Shown here: positions 10,759 to 21,075 of the stretch, piece by piece
Layout of the letters: each line of letters opens with the position of its first letter
Position numbering within the stretch: the first letter of the stretch is position 1
Assembly (NCBI RefSeq): GCF_024679245.1
Contig: NC_090178.1
Coordinates: 12,199,979 to 12,263,978, forward strand
DNA: 64,000 nt
Reading direction: 5' to 3'
Source of the DNA: Pseudorasbora parva
Taxonomy: Eukaryota; Chordata; Actinopteri; Cypriniformes; Gobionidae
The notes under the pieces: generated by a model
Database searches by the model: none
What the model saw: only the letters and a program-made list of their open reading frames with translations
What the model was told of the DNA's origin: nothing
Program-made: the position numbers and the translations under genes

Positions 10759-11135
10759 TTAAAGGTGTGTGATTTTTAGCGGCATCTAGTGGTGAGGTTG
10801 TGAATTGCATCCACCCCTCCCTTGCGGAGCACATAGAGAACCTACGGTGGCCAATACAGGACAAAAATGTCATCGTCATAGAGAGCAGAGAGTGACTAGC
10901 ACTCTGTAGAGAAGTTTGTCCATTTAGAGCTATTATAGAAACATCGCAAAATGGGGATTTCACTGTAAAGGGATTCGTGTTGTTTATGGAGATAGAAATG
11001 GGTAATTCTAAGGAAAATAAATACATAACGCAACCTTATGTACGGTCTTTATAAGCCACTGAAAACAAAGTTACGTATATTATATTGCATTTTTTGTCAA
11101 CACATCCCCAAAAATACTACACACTGAACCTTTAA
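10759..11135. mobile_element. Small non-autonomous element filling a hivep3 intron
   Basis: Starts TTAAAGGTGTGTGATTTTTA and ends with the imperfect inverted copy ...CACTGAACCTTTAA. The 377 bases make up two thirds of the 559-base intron (10667-11225) between two hivep3 coding exons. It contains the AGCGGCATCTAGTGGTGAGG box typical of a dispersed fish repeat class. It resembles in style, but is not the same family as, the copies at 30613 and 50135. Confidence 0.65.
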
Positions 11136-11225
11136 TAAACTTTTAATAAAATTTTATGTAAAAAGCAAAAACTCGATTATAATGCGATTATATATATTGA
11201 GATAAAAAATTACAATGAGGTTTAC

Positions 11226-14200
11226 CTCTGACGCACTGGTCGTTTTGCTGTCAGTAGGAACCAGCTTGTCAATCGCTGGTGTTGGAGCTGTAGCCATAGT
11301 GTATGTCTCAGCACTATGTTTCTGTTTGGAGCGCAGCAGAGACAGTAATAGTTTGGTGGACAAGCCAGATATATTGGGGTTATGCATGCTAACACTCCAT
11401 GAGGAATAGACAGAAGCTGAATCTCTATGTGTAGAGGGGGTGGGCTTTGTGTAATTCAGATAGCACCAGCTGACAGATGTAGTTGTATGCAAACTGGGGT
11501 ATGAGGAATCCACAGATCTTTCAGGAATTGTTACCCTTGAAGCATACTGGTGTCCTGCCTCCTTCCTTTCTTCATCCTTTATGTCTTCAGTTTTGTGCTG
11601 GGTTAAGTCCTGCTTGCTTAACTTTTCAGTTTCTATGACTTCTGTTGTATATTTGTCCCTCCCTGCTGTCTCTAAGGTTAGCCTCTGATTACTTTTTCCC
11701 TGACTCACCTCCTGAGATTTCTCATCACATTTGTTATCATCATCTTCCTTGTCATCCTCTTCTTTCTCCTCCTCCTCTTTCACTCGTTTTTGGTGCCGCT
11801 GTGCCTCTAAACTAAGTTCTAGACTACCTGCTGGTGAGAGCATTCGCTTGCTTCCTCCAGCACCGAGCTGCCCACAGCTGTCATCAGATGAAGTTCCTGC
11901 TCCATGCTCGAGAGGCAAAGGAATATAGTTCTTGGTGATAGGTGAGGGCAGCCTAAGGTAAGATCTCTGAAGCTTGTCTTCCTCCAGCTTACCCATGATG
12001 ACCATAGCTGTGCAACAGATTGGATGTTGCGTTGTGGCCAAAATTTGTGAGATGGTTGTATACATGGCACTAGCATAGGTAGGAATGTGAGTTTGTAAGC
12101 GCACAGGCACTACAAGAGACACCACTGGCACAAGCTGTTGAAGGCAAGGAGCTATCACAGGATGGGAATTGTGGCGAAAAGCTAGTTGCTGTTGTGAATG
12201 ACTGGGACAATGCGAGGAAGAAGGTGATGACCTAGACTCCCTGAAAAGAGGCCCTGAGGGGACCTGAATAGTCAGACCACCTTCCATGGGAAAGCAAACA
12301 TCCTGAGCAACATCACTTGTTTGTAGAGGAAATAAATTGGTGAGCGGCTGAAGGGGTAGTCCCAGGCGTTCTACGTACTCTATGGGTCTTGGATATAGCA
12401 GAGGCGGCTCACTGTGAAGGAAATCTTGCTGAAACATCTGGGTGGAAACAACTGCAGAAATTGTTGTAGTGACTGGGAGAAATCTAGTGAGCTGATTTGG
12501 GGGACAAAAATCAGGGTTTTCTTGTTGTAGGGGGAAAACGGCTGGCGGGAGGGCAAGAGGGGATTGAAAAAGCTGCAAGGTCTTCCCTGTATGCTCTGAG
12601 CTAAGCCTAGAGGTCCTGCCTCCCATTCTATGCTCTGTGATTGTGAATGAAGGATGAATTGGGTATGACTGGCAAACTGTTGAGACACCAGATTTAGTAG
12701 ATGGCTCTTCCTGATCAGGCTCACCAAGGGTTCCGTGTTTCACCAAGAGACATTTTCTCCTCTCCTTCCAAGTAGCAGAAGCGCGTTCTAGAGAGAGGGA
12801 GCCATAGTCAAATGACTTGCTTCTTGCTTCTTCTACATGTGCAGGGTGTGAAGGACTTGCTGATGCTTGTTCGGATGTTGAACGTCGCATCTCTCCGTGA
12901 GAATGATGGTGCTGATGGAGACTTAATGGAACGGTCAGCATGTGAGACCCTTGGGAACTCCAAGTACCACTTTGCATTTCAGAGTCTGGCCTTCCTGATT
13001 CCTCAAAGGATGCAGATCGACTGGAGGCATGGGAAACATTGCTCTCTTGGCTTGGGCTATGTGGCAGGGATACTGACTCAAAGCTAGATTCTCCTGATGA
13101 TTGGGTTGCCTCAACCAAACGGAGGCGCTTTTTCTTTGGCGGTAGTTTCTCTGCAGGGAGCTGAGAAAGGCTTTGGCTACGCTGAGGCCACTGGAATTCC
13201 TCCACCTTCTCAGATTCTTTTAAGACGTACGTGTTCACTGGATAAGAGACTTTCTCTGTATCTGGCTCCTCTGTAACCAGAATTTCTGGCACTTGAATGT
13301 TGGGTTGACGGATTAACCGGGATATGAAGGTTGGTTTTGGCTCCTGTGTTGGCTCATGTTCTGGGTCTGCTTCCTGATTTGCAATTGAGATGTTTTCCTG
13401 TTTTTCGAAAGATCTGGTATGCTGGATAACAGAAATTTCTTTCCAGTGACCCCTCCGTTCTATCTCACTCTGTGAAAGACCACAAGGTGCACTCGGATTA
13501 TCAATACTGCCTAACATCAATGGCGACTGGGTACCGAATGACACAGCTGTTGGTCCTGGACTGGGAGGATCTTCCTCAAGACTTTCCTCCTTTTTTTTCC
13601 TCTTACGAACAGCCATGGCCATGGCTTTGAACTTGTAGCTCATAATCTGTGGCTGACTATCAATAAAAGAACTGCCTTCCTCACAGGGGATGTGTGGAGA
13701 TTTACTCATACATGCAAATCTGTGTTCTGCATAAGAGTCGTGCTTCTTCAAGCGAGCACCGCACATTTCACAATCATAAAGGTGGAATTCCTTGTCTTGC
13801 TTTTTTCCTGATTCCGTTTCTTTCAAACTAGAAGAAGGATCTGCATCTCCTATAACGAGATCCACTCCAACTGCCACCTCAATAGCAGGTTGGCGTCGTA
13901 ACATCCGTTGATGTGGGCCAATCCTCATTTCAGCTGCTATGGCCTGTTGATCATCAAAAGAACGACTGAGATGAAAGCTGCGTGAAGGTGTATCTGAAAT
14001 ATTACCAGAAGATGGCACTGATTGACTCCTATAGAGAAGAGCACTGGAGCTCTGACCAGCCAAAGTTTCAGTGTATGAGCCAGGTAATTCACCTGCATAA
14101 CTACCAGGAATAAGTTGAACAGCAGAGCCTGGGGCATCCGCTTTTGGTTCAAAAACACAGGGTTCTTTGGGTGAAGAGAACTTGACTGACTCAATGCTAC

Positions 14201-15392
14201 TTCTTCTAGAGAGAGAGGAACGTCTTGGTTTGACACTATCAATTTCACTTGTATCAACCACAGCTTCATTTATAGTGATTAGCTTGGTTATATGCTCAAT
14301 GACTTGTGTCTTAGGAACAGTGAAAGGGATTGATTTTTCCTGTTGACCTGAAGGTGACGATAATTGCAGCTGTTGATGTGGAATTCTTTGTTGCTGTCCT
14401 AGTCGTCCATACTTTCCTAAAATTATTTCAGCATATGTTTTAGCACTGGCATTTGGCGGGCTCACTTGGGAGAGCTCAGCACTTCCAGAACTGGAAAAAT
14501 ATCCCGATTCTGTGCTCCCCTTACTGCCAGGACCCAGTGAGGATCGGGCTTCATCTGAAGATGTTCTGGGAGCTCGCTTTCTCTCGCTTAGCCTCATTGC
14601 TAACCTTTGCTTGACTGCCTGTGAATCCTCAGTTTGGGGACTCTCTTCTATAAATGACAGTTCTACTTTGCAACTTTTTTTCAGAGTTGGCCTACCCTGT
14701 GACGTAGATGGTTGGTGTTGCTGGGTCTCATCCTCAGAACCTGTACTCTCTCCTTCTGTACCCTCTTCTTGATCATCTCCCAATATTCCACCTTCTGGCC
14801 CAATAAAACTGGTCTCTTCACGACTCGAGGCCATGCCTGCTTTTATTCGATGCGCATGGGATTTTCTGTGTTTATACAGGTTGCTTTTGGTCTTGAAGGA
14901 GAAACCACATGGGACACATGGATAGGGTCTCTCTCCTGTGTGGGATCGGATGTGTTTTTGGAGGACGCTAGGCTTTGCACAAGGACGGCCGCAGTATGTA
15001 CACACATATTTCCCTGGTTTTTGGGGTTTGCGATCTCGTCTACATGGTGTGCCTTCCTGTACTTCCACACTAGAAAGAGATTGAGTTTGATGAACATTAT
15101 GAATTTGGGGAGATGGTTCTCCCAGGGCAGAACAGCTGCCTCTTGAAGGACCAGGTACTTCTGAAAGCTGCCAAGATAACCCACTCGCCTGTGACTGTTG
15201 CTTCTGTCTTTGGAGCATTTCAAAGTGTTTTGGCTGCCTATGTTGAAGGCGGCCACGTGATCCATGGACAGATTGCGAGGTAGTTTGTTGCTGTAAATGA
15301 GGCAGCTGCGCAGCTAACAAAGACTCTGACAATGGCTGCTGTTGCTCACCAGACCGCTCCCCATCGGCCGACTGCTTTTCCTCTGCCTCCAT
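11226..15392 (-). CDS. hivep3: hivep3 giant coding exon (N-terminal ZAS and linker)
   Basis: 1389 codons from ATG at 15392 to the donor GAG/GTAAAC (GT at 11225-11224), phase 0. Visible parts: Gln-rich start (1-70); KPQKPGKYVC leading into two C2H2 fingers (C131, C134, H147, H151; C159, C162, H175, H179), the ZAS-N pair; acidic patch 206-222; conserved Ser-rich block RRSSLSRRSSIESVK (390-404) after TQVIEHITKLITINEAVVD; CCHC finger (C541, C544, H557, C561); basic patches VRKRKKK and PPKKKRLRL as nuclear signals; conserved linker blocks RQPNIQVPEILVTEEPD, EFQWPQRSQSLSQLPAEKLP, RMLSPAGSLELSLE and TTTSVSWCYLNYTKP. These blocks, and AGSLEL in particular, favour HIVEP3 over HIVEP1/2. An upstream in-frame TAG (about 21 bases before the codons leading to ATG) supports this start. 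Role (family): nuclear DNA-binding regulator and adaptor. The a or b fish paralogue cannot be decided here. Confidence 0.95.
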
Positions 15393-15823
15393 GAGATGTG
15401 GGGAGGAGGCCTTAAGGATGCTATGGGAATGCTACTTTGAGCATCTGATAAACATCATTGCATCAAAACTCTTCCGATAGGAAAGTCTTTACACTCACTT
15501 TAGGGGGCTAATTGTATTATGTCATAATTAATCTAAGATACCAAATAGTGTCTTAACTGAAAAAGGCATAATCAAACAGTGTCAGTATGCAGTCGCCATA
15601 TATGTGAGTGCTGGTTGTGTGGTAAATGTCTCCTCTCCTGTTCACAAACAGCCTTGGTGAAATTCATCATTATGAGTCTTTTGGGCTGATGTCTGGCAAT
15701 GGGGCTTGAAAACGAATGTCTCAAGATGCTTTTGAGGCACTTTCTTTGCTGACATGTGAATAATTATTCAAGCCCTATTTGTCTCCCATCTTCAGCTCGT
15801 CACATGTTAGAACTTCACTGGCC
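15393..15823 (-). other. hivep3: hivep3 5' UTR part of the giant exon
   Basis: A strong acceptor, TTTTTTGTGTCTCTGCAG (AG at 15825-15824), opens the exon at 15823, 431 bases before the ATG. HIVEP3 in other vertebrates likewise begins translation inside its giant exon after upstream non-coding exons. The leader holds short upstream ORFs, including an ATGTGA start-stop at about 15805. Confidence 0.75.
15642..15755 (-). promoter_or_regulatory. Upstream ORF of 37 codons in hivep3 leader
   Basis: ATG at 15755 in TTCACATGTCAGC context, 37 sense codons (begins MSAKKVPQKH, ends HQGCL), TGA at 15644-15642. It lies wholly in the leader and ends 249 bases before the main ATG. Whether it is translated or conserved is unknown; upstream ORFs of this kind commonly lower main-ORF translation. 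Confidence 0.4.
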
Positions 15824-15825
15824 CT

Positions 15826-16055
15826 GCAGAGACACAAAAAATATGGTTAGTTGTTTTAATAAACAGTGTTGGGTAAACTATACAAAAATGCTAATCTACC
15901 TACTACTGCTTAGCTATTTTCTAAACTATTCATAAAAAAAAAGAAAAAATATGAGAGAGATTAACTGATTCTAAACCTCTAAGGAAAGAATACTATATAT
16001 ATATATATTTGATCTTAATTGATGATAAAAGCTTTAGAATTAAAAATGTACATGC

Positions 16056-16110
<55 letters not shown>

Positions 16111-16627
16111 GCAATAATAAAAACAGTACAATAATTACCCCCTTGCTGTCACAAATCCTTCAGACTTCTACTGAAATGTTACATTTCAGAACGAAATCAA
16201 CACAAAATGCAAACAACACAACTGGAAACTGGAAAGTCTAGACAAAGCAATGCCCCAACTGTAAAGTGATCCAAGGCGATGTAGAGCCAGTGGTTTCAAA
16301 ATGATCTCATAAGCATTAACAAGGAAATTGCTTAATTTCATCTATCTTTAGTATTCCTTTTTTTAAACTTCCAAGCTGTTCCTTACACACACAATATGAG
16401 ACTGGATATCTAGTGGTTGTGACAAGTTGTCATCCTTTCAGCAAAAAGAAAAACAAGAATGAATACATTTTTTTAAAATAAAATTAAAAAAAAACAGCTT
16501 TGCAGCTGATTTTGTCTATGTCTATAAATCGTACAAGAGACATCAGGAGTGCTAGGGAATAGGAGTGCTTAAGTGTTTAAAACTGGTCTGATTCCTTACT
16601 TGAGCGTAGACAAAACACTCTCGCCTA
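15826..16627. other. Probable 5' intron, no gene seen
   Basis: AT-rich sequence starting with the polypyrimidine tract of the giant exon's acceptor; contains a TAA microsatellite. Nothing coding recognised. Confidence 0.4.
16056..16110. repeat. (TAA)n microsatellite
   Basis: About 18 uninterrupted TAA units, read directly. Confidence 0.95.
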
Positions 16628-17024
16628 CACTGTAAAAAATTATTTAGAAAAAAAGTTACCTGGTTGCCTTAAAATTTTGAGTTCATTGAAATTAAAATTT
16701 CGAGTTAATACAATGAAAAATTTTTGAGAACATTTTTTGAGAATAAAAATATTATTAAAAGATTTTGTAACCATATTGGGTAATTATGTGTGTGTTTGTT
16801 CTGATGACGCATTGAAACATGCGAAATTGTGCTATTTTCATGATTTATCCAATTTTTTATGTGGTTCAGATACAAAAAAATTTTGAGTTTCTATTTATTA
16901 AACTAATTTCCTTCATTGTATCAACTCAAATTTTTAATTTCAATAAACTCAAAATTTTAAGGCAACCAGGTTACTTACTTTTTTAAGTTAAACCAACAAA
17001 AACCACCACAAAGTTTTTACAGTG
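16628..17024. mobile_element. Non-autonomous element, CACTGTAAAAA ends
   Basis: Begins CACTGTAAAAAATTATTT and ends AAGTTTTTACAGTG; TA flanks both ends. Inner arms (AACCAGGTAAC-type, AAAATTTTGAGTT) are also inverted over about 120 bases. A second, oppositely oriented copy lies at 24108-24462. No ORF; a TA-inserting MITE. Confidence 0.82.
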
Positions 17025-17307
17025 TATTAACATGACGTCTCAAAATAAACTAGTAAATAAGTGTATTGATCCCACCAGAGGGAGTTCAATGTGCAAATGA
17101 GAACATATTTTACACTATATTTTGAGATGGACGACAAATAAATACTATATTTTATCTTTGAACATTTTGTGATGTCTTAGCACAAGAATGTAATCATTAT
17201 TTTTGTGAATAATTCCGCATTTGAGTTTCTGATTAAAGTGGCAAATATATTGTTCTTATAGTGAGGTTAAAGAAAACACTTAATTAATTAAATTAAGAAA
17301 CACTTAA

Positions 17308-17471
17308 TTTTGATAGTCCCTTTTGAACATTCTGTTGATTATACAGTAAGTAACTGCATGTCAACTTATTCTAAACCTACCAGTCTACTAACACACTAAA
17401 TGAGAGTTAGTAGACATGTAGGTGCAACGTTACTTATAGTCAACAGAATGTGTTCTGAGGGACCATCAAAA
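17308..17471. mobile_element. Short palindromic MITE
   Basis: TTTTGATAGTCCCTTTTGAA at the left and its near complement ending GGGACCATCAAAA at 17471. The inner parts, GTCAACTTATTCTAAACCTA against GAGAGTTAGTAGACATGTAG, also pair. The whole 164-base unit can fold on itself. Confidence 0.8.
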
Positions 17472-18619
17472 ATAATGAAACTTTTATATTTATTTATATT
17501 AGTAGCCTACACATTTTTACTTCCAGTAAATGCATCTTATTGAAATATTATTTTTTATATATATTTTTACTGGAAAACATTTTCAGTGAGGTACCTTACA
17601 TAGTCACATGTATTAAGAAAAACTACAGCATCTTAGCTTTCATTTCTTGGTGTTCACTGTGGGAAAGGCAGTGAGCAGAAAACAAAAACAAAAACTGCTT
17701 TCCTCTTGAAATAACTTGACAGATTCTTGACTGAGTTTGCTTTCTCAAACAGCTGCTGCTGGCTGAGTGATGCGCAACAATTTAATGAGCTTTCTCAGAG
17801 CAGAGGTAGGCTTTGGTTACACAGTGTTTTTATCAACAGCAAACTATTATTGAAGATACAACAACACTAAGACCTTCATCATTATTCGTGTATATATTTG
17901 ACTGCAAAAGGGCTGAACCACAAATTTATAATGAATGATTTGCACAGGTTTATAACTGTAAATGGGGTGTGCAGTGCCTAATAAAATAACACCGCTTGAT
18001 TGCTGGAATTTTCATCTGGATTGATAAAAACAGATGTAAACTAGAAAAGCACAGAGAGAGACATTGTCATCACTCCATAATGGATTTCCATACGTCACAG
18101 ATCAGTGCGAGACAGCCTAATGACCTCTGACATGTACTGATTTGGCTCTTAAACAGGGCAATTAAGAGGGTTTCGGATGGGGTGGGTGCTATGTGAATTA
18201 TTCATGGTTGTCTATGCACAAAGCACTGGACTGGGAGACCCAGCATTACAGCATTTTCAAGCAGGAAATACGGAAAGAAAGATATCAAATCACTCAGCTC
18301 CCATTTCAGTGATAAACACAAAGCAACAGATATATATATATATTATTCATGCAAATATTCATGCAAATTCATGAACATGATTTTCAGCACAGAAAATCAT
18401 GCGATTAATCATGATTAAACACTAATATATATATATACTAATATATATATTACTTTTCAAAGTAACTTTCCCCAACACTGTAAGGAAGTATTCAAAAGTC
18501 ATGAGAGTGTCAAAGTAATGTTCATATGTCAGAAATAAACAGCTATAATACATTATGTGGTTAATTAACAATGTAAGGAATGATCAATATCACCTGCAAA
18601 ATAAAACTGCAAACATATA
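17472..18619. other. Probable 5' intron, no gene seen
   Basis: AT-rich; short TA tracts near 18330 and 18430. No exon, RNA gene or complete element recognised. Confidence 0.4.
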
Positions 18620-20232
18620 CAGTGCCTTGCGAAAGTATTCGGCCCCCTTGAACTTTGCGACCTTTTGGCCACATTTCAGGCTTCAAACATAGATATAAAA
18701 CTGTATTTTTTGAGAAGAATCAACAAACAAGTGGGACAATCATGAAGTGAAAACGAAATTTATTGGATATTTCAAATTTTTTTAACAAATCAAAAACTGA
18801 AAAATTGGGCGTGCAAAATTATTCGGCCCTCTTAAGTTAATACTTTGTAGCGCCACCTTTTGCTGTGATTAAGTCGTTTGGGGTATGTCTCTATCAGTTT
18901 TGCACATCGAGAGACTGAAATTTTAGCCCATTCCTCCTTGCAGAACAGCTCGAGCTCAGTGAGGTTGGATGGAGAGCGTTTGTGAACAGCAGTTTTCAGT
19001 TCTTTCCACAGATTCTCGATAGGATTCAGGTCTGGACTTTGACTTGGCCATTCTAACACCTGGATATGTTTATTTTTGAACCATTCCATTGTAGATTTTG
19101 CTTTATGTTCTGGATCATTTTCTTGTTGGAAGACAAATCTCTGTCCCAGTCTCAGGTCTTTTGCAGACTCCATTAGGTTTTCTTCCAGAATGGTCCTGTA
19201 TTTGACTCCATCCATCTTCCCATCAATTTTAATCACCTTTCCTGTTCCTGCTGAAGAAAAGCAGGCCCAAACCATGATGCTGCCACCACCATGTTTGACA
19301 GTGGGGATGGTGTGTTCAGGGTGATGAGCTGTGTTGCTTTTACGCCAAACATAAGGTTTTGCATTGTTGCCAAAAAGTTCACTTTTGGTTTCATCTGATC
19401 AGAGCACCTTCTTCCACATGTTTGGTGTGACTCCCAGGTGGCTTGTGGCAAACTTTAAACGACACTTTTTATAGATATCTTTAAGAAATGGCTTTCTTCT
19501 TGCCACTCTTCCCTAAAGGCCAGATTTGTGCAGTATGCGACTGATTGTTGTCCTATGTCCCACCTCAGCTGTAGATCTCTGCAGTTCATCAGAGTGATCA
19601 TGGGCCTCTTGGCTGCATCTCTGATCAGTCTTCTCCTTGTATGAGCTGAAAGTTTAGAGGGACCACCAGGTCTTGGTAGATTTGCAGTGGTCTGATACTC
19701 CTTCCATTTGAATATTATCGCTTGCACAGTGCTTCTTGGGATGTTTAAAGCTTGGGAAATCCTTTTGTATCCAAATCCGGCTTTAAACTTCTCCACAACA
19801 GTATCTCGGACCTGCCTGGTGTGTTCCTTGTTCTTCATGATGCTCTCTGCGCTTTAAATGGATCTCTGAGACTATCACAGTGCAGGTGCATTTATACGGA
19901 GACTTGATTACACACAGGTGGATTCTATTTATCATCATTAGTCATTTAGGTCAACATTAGATCATTTAGAGATCCTCACTGAACTTCTGGAGAGAGTTTG
20001 CTGCACTGAAAGTAAAGGGGCCGAATAATTTTGTACGCCCAATTTTTCAGTTTTTGATTTGTTTGAAATAAAAAATTAAATATCCAATAAATTTCATTCC
20101 ACTTCATGATTGTGTCCCACTTATTGTTGATTCTTCACAAAAAAATGCAGTTTTATATCTTTATGTTTGAAGCCTGAAATGTGGCAAAAGGTCGCAAAGT
20201 TCAAGGGGGCCGAATACTTTCGCAAGGCACTG
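18620..20232 (-). mobile_element. Tc1-like transposon with decayed transposase
   Basis: Starts CAGTGCCTTGCGAAAGTATT and ends with the inverted copy at 20232; TA on both sides (18618-18619 and 20233-20234). Each end has an outer motif and an inner motif (GCAAAATTATTCGGCC near 18810 and 20020), the IR/DR layout. 1613 bases, full length for Tc1. This family's ends differ entirely from those of the element at 3306. Confidence 0.93.
18832..19838 (-). pseudogene. Frameshifted Tc1 transposase
   Basis: From 19838: NKEHTRQVRDTVVEKFKAGF and SQALNIPRSTVQAIIFKWKE give the helix-turn-helix, followed by PRPGGPSKLS (GRPR-like region). The frame shifts near 19450 and again near 19275; the last third (MVWACFSSAGTG... 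[15 protein letters not shown]) is open to 18832. The second catalytic position, normally Asp in FQQDN, reads Glu (VFQQENDPEHK), so even the intact part has lost a key residue. Dead copy. Confidence 0.88.
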
Positions 20233-20420
20233 TACCTTGCAAAATGGCAATGATCTGCATTACAAAAGTGATCTGAAAGAATTGGAAATATGCAATCAAA
20301 AAATAAGTATTGTATAAATGTAATATTTGCTTGATTATTTCTAATCTCACTTGAATTTTAATTATGATAATGAAATTGGTGCAAAAGACAGAGAATGATG
20401 ACAAATGATGCTGCAACTTA

Positions 20421-20463
20421 AAATACTGGATTCAACTTTTTGTAAAAGTTGAATCCAGTATTT
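20421..20463. repeat. Perfect 20-base hairpin
   Basis: AAATACTGGATTCAACTTTT, a 3-base loop (TGT), then the exact complement. No mismatches in either arm. Directly precedes an AATAAA and a poly(A) tract. Confidence 0.95.
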
Positions 20464-20474
20464 CCAGTACAACC

Positions 20475-20516
20475 AATAAAGACTAGCACTTAACCATCCC
20501 AAAAAAAAAAAAAAAA
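20475..20516 (+). other. AATAAA signal followed by poly(A) tract
   Basis: AATAAA at 20475-20480, then 20 bases, then 16 A residues (20501-20516). Signal, cleavage distance and templated A tail are what a retroposed, polyadenylated transcript leaves behind. No parent gene was recognised in the bases before it. Confidence 0.5.
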
Positions 20517-20589
20517 GTTTGTGTACTGTGCTTGATTAACTGAGAATTCTTACAGCTCTTGCAGGTTGTTGGCCTTGTTTGTTTCGTTG

Positions 20590-20672
20590 CTTCTATTGCT
20601 CTCCCCTTTTTGTAAGTCACTTTGGATAAAAGCGTCTGCTAAATGATTAAATGTAAAATGTAAATGTAAAAG
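20590..20672 (+). mobile_element. SINE/LINE-type 3' tail
   Basis: TAAGTCACTTTGGATAAAAG followed by CGTCTGCTAAATG and an AAATGTAA-type simple tail. This is the 3' module shared by cyprinid HAmo-type SINEs and L2-type LINEs. The tRNA-like head is not recognisable here, so it is truncated. Confidence 0.75.
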
Positions 20673-20986
20673 CCTCTTGTAACTTCAACAATATAGATAG
20701 AGAGAAAACAAAGCCAGACAGAGGTCAAGTGAAGAATGAACTGAAGGCACAAGGAGAATGTGACAAAAGATCATGCACGATACCCCTTCCTTGTTCTCTC
20801 GCTCTCTCAAACATATGGAGGAAGAGGCAGTTTCGAACAGCTGGGACATTCTCAAACTGACATACAGACCCTGCTGTACTGACACTTCACAACTTCCTGT
20901 TAAGTAATTTACATTCATGAAAAAGTTAATCTAACAATAAAAGAACCACTGTACAGTTCCTAAAAGAACCATTTTTTTTCTTAGTG

Positions 20987-20988
<2 letters not shown>

Positions 20989-21066
<78 letters not shown>
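20989..21066. repeat. (TA)n microsatellite
   Basis: About 39 TA units without interruption. Confidence 0.98.

Positions 21067-21067
<1 letters not shown>

Positions 21068-21075
<8 letters not shown>

Noticed and set aside
11154..11225. Last 23 residues of the 1412-codon frame as hivep3 protein
   Set aside because: They follow a GAG/GTAAAC donor at 11226/11225, are hydrophobic and unlike HIVEP3, and the next exon continues the family sequence.
11731..15146. Several plus-strand frames of 60-144 codons across the giant exon
   Set aside because: They lie opposite hivep3 coding sequence, have no domain, and are explained as antisense shadows of it.
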